Assembly (NCBI GenBank): GCA_949987565.1
Contig: OX465111.1
Coordinates: 2,466,494-2,530,493, forward strand
From: Luidia sarsii
Lineage: Eukaryota; Echinodermata; Asteroidea; Paxillosida; Luidiidae
DNA: 64,000 bases
Reading direction: 5' to 3'
In this document: positions 25,001-34,000 of the stretch, in pieces
How the letters are laid out: each line of letters opens with the position of its first letter
How positions within the stretch are numbered: the stretch's first letter is position 1
The notes under the pieces: model-generated
Told to the model about the DNA's origin: nothing
Seen by the model: the letters and a program-made list of their open reading frames with translations, nothing else
The model's database searches: none
Position numbers and translations under genes: made by a program

Positions 25001-28000
25001 AAATGCTGTACTGATTGACTGTCTTGAACAACTCCTTAACTCCCCTTCCGGCTGACTGATTAAATGATTTGAGAATCCAGCACATTGTTCCCTGCACATG
25101 ACCATTAGTGTCCATTAGTTCAATTTAGGTTGGTTCAAATGTTCTACTCACGTATGAGCCTGTGGTGAACTCTGTCTGGGGGTTGAAGTCATAGTCGCAG
25201 ATGAACTTGTCCCATTCCACCAGCAGTGGGGTAACCTGAGCAATAGGAACTTGTGTCAAAGCTGCAAAGGTCTCATTGGGGCAAGCTGCAACACAGATCT
25301 TTTGAAAAGAGAGAAAAAAAGAGAGGAATTTTAAGCAATTTAGGGGCGTTTTCTTTGAAGTGAGACAACTACATTTTGTATAACTAGACCAACAACACGT
25401 GTACAGTTATTTTACATACCTGTGTGGTGGGGCATTTGAACTCCAGCAAGGTGGTGTAGGGCGAAGCCACACAGGTCAAGAGGTCAAAGAACATCAGATA
25501 TGGCTTGTCCCTATACAAAAATGGATGTAAGCAAGACAAAGATGAGAGCATGGACTGTCAGTTTCATTCAAGAGTATGTGCACCCATCCAAATTGCTATA
25601 CAGTGTACATTTTGATTTGGGCAGGTAAGCTGGTCGGGACAAAAAAATTAGGGGCTGTTTGCATTTTGGAAATAGTGATTAGGTTCACATTTTTAGCTCC
25701 TGTCATTTTGTCTTGAATTGTATATGTTTTATCTTGTTCGGTGTAATGATGACAAATAAAATAATAATAATAATATTCAATAATCAAAACTGGAAGGTTA
25801 AGAGTTTAAAAGTTTGGTTTCCCTGCTTGAAAAAACAACCAAGCTCCTTGTGGGTGACAGGGTTTTGAGACGAGGACACCTGCAGTTGTTCTACCCACTT
25901 GACCACCAAGCTGGTCCAGGTCATCAGTGGGCCAACTCTGAAGCGTGTCAATTGTGTTAACTTCGTCTCTGTTTGCAGGCCATAATGTACTTAGTACCGG
26001 TAAGTGTTGATGTCTGTCACTGAGGGCAATATTGACTATGGTTCAACAAACATGGCTGGGTTGGATGGTTTCTTTTTCCCTTGCCTATTTTAGTAGAGGC
26101 AGAAAAATAAACACTGCCACTCCCCATATTTCCTTTTCCAATTTTCTATTCAAAGCATTTAGATAAAAAGAGCCATCTTCACATCATTTTGCCATTTTTC
26201 TTTGCTGCTAATGACAAAATGCTTTTTAGGGATTGTTGACTTTTTAAAAGAATGACGGGGAAAAAAATTATATTCAACAAAGGGACTACACACAATTTTT
26301 AGACACTTCAAATAACAGACTGGGTGCCAGCTGCGGGAAACTCACAGATTTCATGAAATTTGAGGGCTTTGCTCGGAAAATCATTTCAGAACTTAAATTA
26401 CAGAGCTCATGAACAAAACCAAAAACCTGAGCAGCTGTTGCTGAACATTGAAAGCTATTAAAAAACATTTCACATATTTAATTACACTACCTTATTAAGC
26501 ATTGCTCCTGGAATTAACCAGAGGTGTTCCTTGCTTTAGGGATAAACAATGGACGAAATCAGGATAAAATGTCTTCTTTCAATTGTTTGTAAATAAATAA
26601 TATCCACTTTCGCTTGTAGTAAAAGAACAAAATCAAACGCTTTTTTATCTACAGTGGGTGTATCAAGCCAATAGACATTCTGATGTTTCTGGTCTGCAGG
26701 TGATTGTAACTACCCATGGTATCGATTGATGTCTTGCTACATAAGCATGTACATACATGCACGTGCTGTAACATGTGCACTGCTAATCAGAGTCATCAGA
26801 CAATAATTTCAGCGAGAAATTGCATTGAGCTATTGTGGCACTGATTACACTTGTATGATTTCATTTCATCAACGGTAGGCTGTTTTGTAGCTAGGAGCCT
26901 AGGACATAGTGCTAATGAATGCTATGTACTCACTTGACTGCTGTTGAGACCCCACAAATCTGGCCCCTGGAGTCTGTTGGGTAGACCAGGGCTAGTGGAT
27001 CACCATCTCTGTAGCCTGTCCAACACAGAAGAAGAGATATTCCCATAATCCCATTGCATATACATGACAAAGAATGAACTGGGCCTCATTTATATAGCAC
27101 GTTATGAACCAAAAGAACACAAAAAATATGCCTTACAAATAAGATTTCCAGCCAAAGACCCACTTTGATTTGATGGGTTTTTTTTTTCAAACAAAAGTCA
27201 GAAGCAAGTCAACGACAAACCATTACAGGGAGGTTTGGCTGGCTATCCTGTTAAATGGAAAATGACTTTGCATGCTTTGCAGATTTTCGTTGTTACCCCC
27301 CCCCCCCCGACTCAACTGGCAATGTATAACAGCACTAACAATCTCACCTATACATTGTACATGTAAGGTGGGCTATGAAGTACTGTATTTTAAGAGTTAC
27401 TGAATTTGAATGCAACTGAAAAATACCTGAAAGTGACTTTGGTGTTTAGATGTAAAAAGAGCCCAAAATATTACTTCAGGAATATTAAGATGAAACACTG
27501 GGATGAATGCAGGTAAACATAGCAATCACTAACATCACTTTCATTTTCGTTTTGATATCATGCTCTTGACAATACAGACTATGTACACGTGTATGTGATC
27601 AAGTCTGAAAATTGCCTGCCGCTAGTGGCAAAACCTAATGCCAATTCATTGTTATGACATTTACAATGGTTTTCAACACCATTTTACCTCTAAAATAGTA
27701 GGAAAATAATATCATTGCATAAGGGTTATCATACAAAATAATCAGATTGGGGACCTTAGGATGACAAACACAGCCATAGTGGTTTGAAAGTTTGAGAGAG
27801 AGGAGGATGGAACTAAATAAGGAAAAGGACTTCAGATTTACCAAAGTAGCCAACAACTCCCATGCCCACAAGGAAGGCTATGAATAGCAGACAGCAGATG
27901 ACATCTGTACATCCTCTGAAATGGGGGAGAAATAGAGGGGAAAAGGAATAAACATTAATCACCAAACTGGGAATTATTGTAAATTACTTGAATGCAGCTT

Positions 28001-31000
28001 AATTTCATGCTCAAAAACATTGGAGAAAATATCAGTATGTTCTTTTTTGTAGTCACTTGACAAATCTAATGGAACGTGCATGTTTCGTGGTTTATTTAAA
28101 ATTGTATTCCAAATTGTTTTAGCTTTAACATTTGACAATGTTTTTAACTGCTTGCTAACATATATGGCTTTCTAAATGTATACTGGAATGTGTTGTATGG
28201 TTTTTGGGGGGCACTTATGGCATACAGTGTGCTTTTTGTGATACCCAAATGTCAAGTGTTGAAATTGTTGCACAACCAATACAATCGTAATTTAACAGTA
28301 ATGGAGAAAATACAGAAATGGTCATGCATTCTGCAATGAGAAACACTAGGGGGAACATTTCTCCCATTTCCTCACCTGTTTGCAATGGGTCCCTTGAACG
28401 TGGGGTCATATTTCTTAGGTGTTCCTGATGAGAAGAAAAAAATAAATACAACAAAAATAAATTGCCAAACATTTATTCACATAAGTTAGAGTAAATATAT
28501 TAAATCTTTATCACTCCAATTTTATAAAACAAAACAATCACAGAGTTGGAGTTCAAAAATATTTAGCATTTAAACATATGACCCTAAACATTGTGATTTC
28601 CAGCATTTACAAAACAAATCATTTTCATTCACGTCAAAAAGTCTTCCATGTACATGTACAGGACATGGTCAATAATAGAATGTAATTACATATGTATGTC
28701 TGTATCCGGTAACCACAGGATATTTTTGTACTGAGTCGGTATTAAACACACCAGTTGACAGGTACATCAACATGAAATTACTGTGAGGAAACAAAATCTA
28801 TAAAATTATAATGTGAACAGGGCATAATGGCATTTGGAAATGTATTAATACAGGTGTACACTGTACATGTAACCAGGCCCAATATCATGAAAGGGCTCTA
28901 AACGCTCTGCCACCCTCTTGTATATAATTTGTAAATATAAATTGACATTCGATCGTAATATTTTATAAACTTTTAATGCTTTTAATGTTTTCTAATGTAT
29001 AATGTTAATGTTTTAATGTTCAATGTTCAATATTTTTAATATGCAGGGCCCCAATGGAAATCAGTTTTAAAACTGTTTGGGCATACCCTGGGTAAAGAAA
29101 CGGAATAAATAAATAAATAAATAAATCTTGTGAATCATGACATTTTGGCTCTTAATCAGATCCATGAAACTGGGCCCTGCATGTAACCTGATGATATACA
29201 TACATGTACATGTACATAGCTTCATGTGTTGTTCCAGGGAATCTTGTCTCTGTCTTTGAGGTGGAATCTCTGCTGAGGTCAAAACATTCTACGCTCTAAA
29301 ATTCTTCAGATTCTTACAATTTGTTTTAGAATATCAAACGCCCCTTCTTCATCAGGAAGACAGCTGATAACCACGGGGGAGTGATGTTTGAATCTAAACA
29401 AATGCCTATCACGTTATTATGTACAGGTGTTAATTCGCCAAAAACAAGGCTTTAAAGCCACTCAAGTTAAGGGCTAAGGAAAGAAGGAGATAGGAAGAAA
29501 CTCAGGAATGCTGGAGATAGCTATTGACATTCTTCTTGAAAAGGGCCTGACCACAAGTGGTTTGATCATGAAGGGAAGATGTTGTACACATGTACATATA
29601 CAGTTGGTACATTGTACACGTATGAGGTCTCGAGTACTACATGTGTGGGTCCGAGAAAGTCAAGTAACTGTGTTTATGAGTGTCTGCTTTCTGTCTGTTG
29701 TCAGAAGACTGAGGCCAGAGACTGACATAATTTATAATATCATCAATTGAGGGATGTGAGTGCAAGCACATACATCATACTTGCACACTAATAGGAGTCA
29801 ACAGAAATGGAACAATGTACAGCTCTGTATCCTGAATCAAACGGGCATGATCCTTTCTTCCATTTCCATGAACATCTCATGGACCAGACCGTTCAGCCAT
29901 TAAAGCCATACGTACAGCCACACTGCAATGCGATGTACATGTACAGTACATGTGTATATTGACTCACTGTTTGGTGGTGGCCCTGCCGACACACTCAACA
30001 GTTTACCTGTGTGTCTCTGTCGCTAGGCAACCGTGCCATCTGACAATGAGCACCAGGACCTGAGTGCTAAGCGGCCATTTTAGTGAATGGGTTGACTGAA
30101 CTGGAAACGACAAAGGGCTGTGCAGCCAGGGGGGCATGTGCGCTTGCTTACAACAGACTTGAAAGCATACATGTATCAATTGATCACAGTGTTAACGATT
30201 CCAGATACACTAAGCTGCATGTTGTATGTTATCTTATCTTATCTGAATGTAAAAACCATTATAATTTACAAATATTATAGACACTTCCTTGACTGAAAGT
30301 TTCCCTTGTACATGTTAATTTCAGACACACACGTTACACTGTATTATGTGTACAAGTATACATGCATGTCTTGTATGTATCTGATGTACGTACATTGTAC
30401 ATGTACATGTACATGTAGCATGTACTGTACATGACTTAATTTACAAAAATTGAATCAGAATAGGCCTATAATTCATCTTTTATGTGCAGCTGTAATCTGC
30501 TGTGCAGAAATTCACCATAAGCCACCTAGGCATTGTGTACTGTTTGTCATTCTGACTCCATGTTGAGAAAAAGAAGCAGCCTTAAACCACAGCTGAAACA
30601 GTGTCCCTGTCTTCTTTCCTTACACTTACAGTCAAAATCACTAATGTGCCCCCAGGGGTCCTGCGAGGTGCAACATATACATGTACATGTACGTTTTAGA
30701 TTTCACGAAGAGCAGCATTGATGAAAAGTGCAGTGCAAGTCACAAAAGAGGTACCATCACTCAAAAAACCCAACAACTTGATTTAGAACCCTCTTTTAGA
30801 TGGTAACCAACAAGCTGAGCTCAATAAAATAACTTCCCCATTTTTTTATCACTTTCTAAACCCAGTGTCACAAGGCATTCAAGCAAATATGTACCGGTAC
30901 ATGGAAAGTGGAAAACCATGTATTGTAGGTCACCGAGGCACATTTCCCTTTGATATGCTTCCCATTTTCTTAAAGCAGCTGGATTTCATTTGCAGTTAAT

Positions 31001-34000
31001 TCTATAAGGCAAACATGCCTTGCAACAACAAGTACATTGCATGTATTTTCAACTGATCTGTTTTTTAAATTTATGCTTATTTTCTCTTATGCAGCACCGA
31101 TAATGCCTACTAATGAGATCCTTCACTAAATATAGCAAGGCCAATGGGAGAACAGATCTCTCTGGCTCTAACAGTCACTATGACAACAGACGCATTAGCC
31201 ATGTACATGTATAATTGTATAGTATACTGTATGTACAGTGTACAACACTGTTCCGTACGTATACAGAAAACATTGTGTACATGTACAGTGTACATGTACA
31301 TGTACATTTGTACATGTAGGTACAGTAGTACATGTACATGTGTGGATCTTATGGAAGCATTGCTCGTTAAGACTTTTGACACTTGGAACCATATTGTTTA
31401 TGTATGGTTTTCTTGTGGGGAATGACTCTTTTTCCTTCTAAGAATTTAGAAACTTACACAATGTATGATTGGCAATGAGATGATGCAGCATAAAAATACA
31501 CAATAATCTTTTGCTTTGGGGAAAAACACTTCAGCCATTAGTAATTAATAGAGGTCAATATTGACATTTCATTATTAAAATATACACACCTGTGTATTCA
31601 GTCATTTTAGGGATACCAAGTACTATGTGCAGAATTGAGTGTTGAATGTTGATCATAATTCAAATGTGTACGCGATGTATGTCCAGTACAAATTCAAATT
31701 GCCGTATTATTTTTAAGTTTGGTGCACTAACTCAATGCTGCGTAGTCTTGTTTTCTTTCTGCTGAACGAATACTGTCGTGTACAAAAACAATGTACAGGT
31801 ACTGTTCATCATACAGTGTACTAGTGAAGTGTACACGTACATGTGTATGAAGAGTATTTCTCCTACTCAGTATACATGCAGAACTAATTGTAGCTGTTAA
31901 GTTACTTTTTTATTTTCAAATACAAGAAATTGTCTACTAATTGACCTATAAGATTATACATGTAAATACGTACTACATGTAGTGGAATAGTAAAAGAAAT
32001 TAGAATTTCCATTCAAAATTAATGTGCATGGGCATGTACATGTGTGTGTGTGTGAATATGCCTGGTAAATGACAGACTAGTAAAATGTCTGTAGACATAA
32101 CAAGTCTGTAGAGAAATTACAGCAGAAAAATGGCTTAATTTCAACAATTAATAATTAATACCTGTACATGTATATTTGTTCCTATTAGAAAGTAGAAAAG
32201 AACTGGTGTTTGATATTTCTATTAGTTGTTTAAATTTTCCTAGTCAGTTCCCTTGGTTTTTTGGGGGGCAAATCAATTGTCACTTCTGATGAAGATCAAC
32301 ATTTTGCAGTGAGCAAATTTATCACATCAGGATGAATCTAAAGGCCTACACTGCTACACATAACTGCATGTATTGCTGATTACCGGTACTAATTTTCCAT
32401 CTATTAGGCAGTGGGCACTAAATCAATACAAAACACATGTGTGCAGTACATTCACATCGGACATTTTTAATGATTGTCGCTGTAACAGTTGGCTGCTTTA
32501 CATATTAACCAGAGGTTTCCCCTCAGTCAAATGGTTTTTCTTTTTCTTACTTGCCAGCTAGGCCACTAGAGTCAATTTCCAGGCCAACTGCATCTTTTGG
32601 TGCCCAAGTGATGCTCTTTATCTTATGAAGGCCACATTTTCCCCTTGAATATTTTTGAGTAGCCATAACTTAGGCCAATTTTTCAGGCGACCAGAAAAGC
32701 CATTTTCAGAGGCCACTAGCAGGAAAGCCACTTTGAAAGTCGAGGAAAGGGATTGGTCATTTCTAGGGATGAACAAATTCATTAGTCCTAATCATGTATG
32801 ATACAGTGTACAGTCTAAAATTTGTGAAACCATTTTTATTTCATGAATTTTTTTACTAGAAAACAACAAACCAAATAAAGATCAATAGATGAATCAATTT
32901 TTGATGGAGATGTAATATGGAATGGAACAAAATAATTGTTGAATGCCCTACTTATTGAGTAAGCCGATTTGGCACCTTTTTTGTCAACCTACAATAGCAT
33001 TAAAATGATAATTGAATGTGCATAATGAATGTGTCAACTGTCAACTCTCAATCCATGTTGGGCCCTACAGAAATGCATGTTGACTGTGTCCGCTATTCAT
33101 CTAGTGATTTATACACCCCAGATAAAATTACTATGAGAATGTTTTGTGTTTTGTCCCCCCAAAAAAATTGTTGCTTGGAGTTTGCATGTATCGTGGGAAC
33201 CCCCGTTTTCGACGGTACACGTTTTTGACGCTTGGCCTTCTAACTCACATCACACGATGAAAACAACTCTGTATAACAATCTCAGACTTCGTATCTTCTG
33301 GTTTGTTTCCTGCTCTTTGTCCGTCACCGAAAATTTGGAAAGTTAAGACTCTTTCAGTAGGCCAAACTCATGTGATTCAAAAAGTTGCTCTTTTGAGGTC
33401 TATTTTCCTAGGTACAAAATTGGCAGTTGCTTCGAAGCTCCAGTTTTCTTTATTGATGGTCCTAAAAAAATCTGAGTGTACCATAACAAACCCCAAAATC
33501 CGTAGAAAAAAATTATATCACGCAACTTGAAGCAGTCTGTTCTGGGTAAAAACTATGGAGGCTCCTATAGGGCGTCTCGCTTATATAATTTTTTAAATAT
33601 ATTTTTTTATTATTATTTAAAGACAAAAAGTAACATGGGCCAATAGGCTTTTATGAAAAATGAAAAAAATAAAAGGGCAGCTAGAGAAAGTACCAAGAAG
33701 GAGTGAGAAGCAGTGAGAAAGAGGATTGTGGAGTTTTTTTAAACGTCACAAAAGAAGACATCAACCAGACCAATAAGTTTTAAGCATAAATTATGAATGA
33801 TTTGAGGAAGTGTTAGAAGCAGTGTCGGAAAAGAAACACAAAGATGAACACAAAAAAACATACAGGGAAGAATTTTACAGTGCAACAGCATTTTGAGTTA
33901 TTTTAAGAATTTATTTTGCGTTTGGCTGCACTGGGACACCTTACTAAACACCACCATCGAAAATAGGTGACGATGCTTACTGCGCCGCGGACGTCAACAA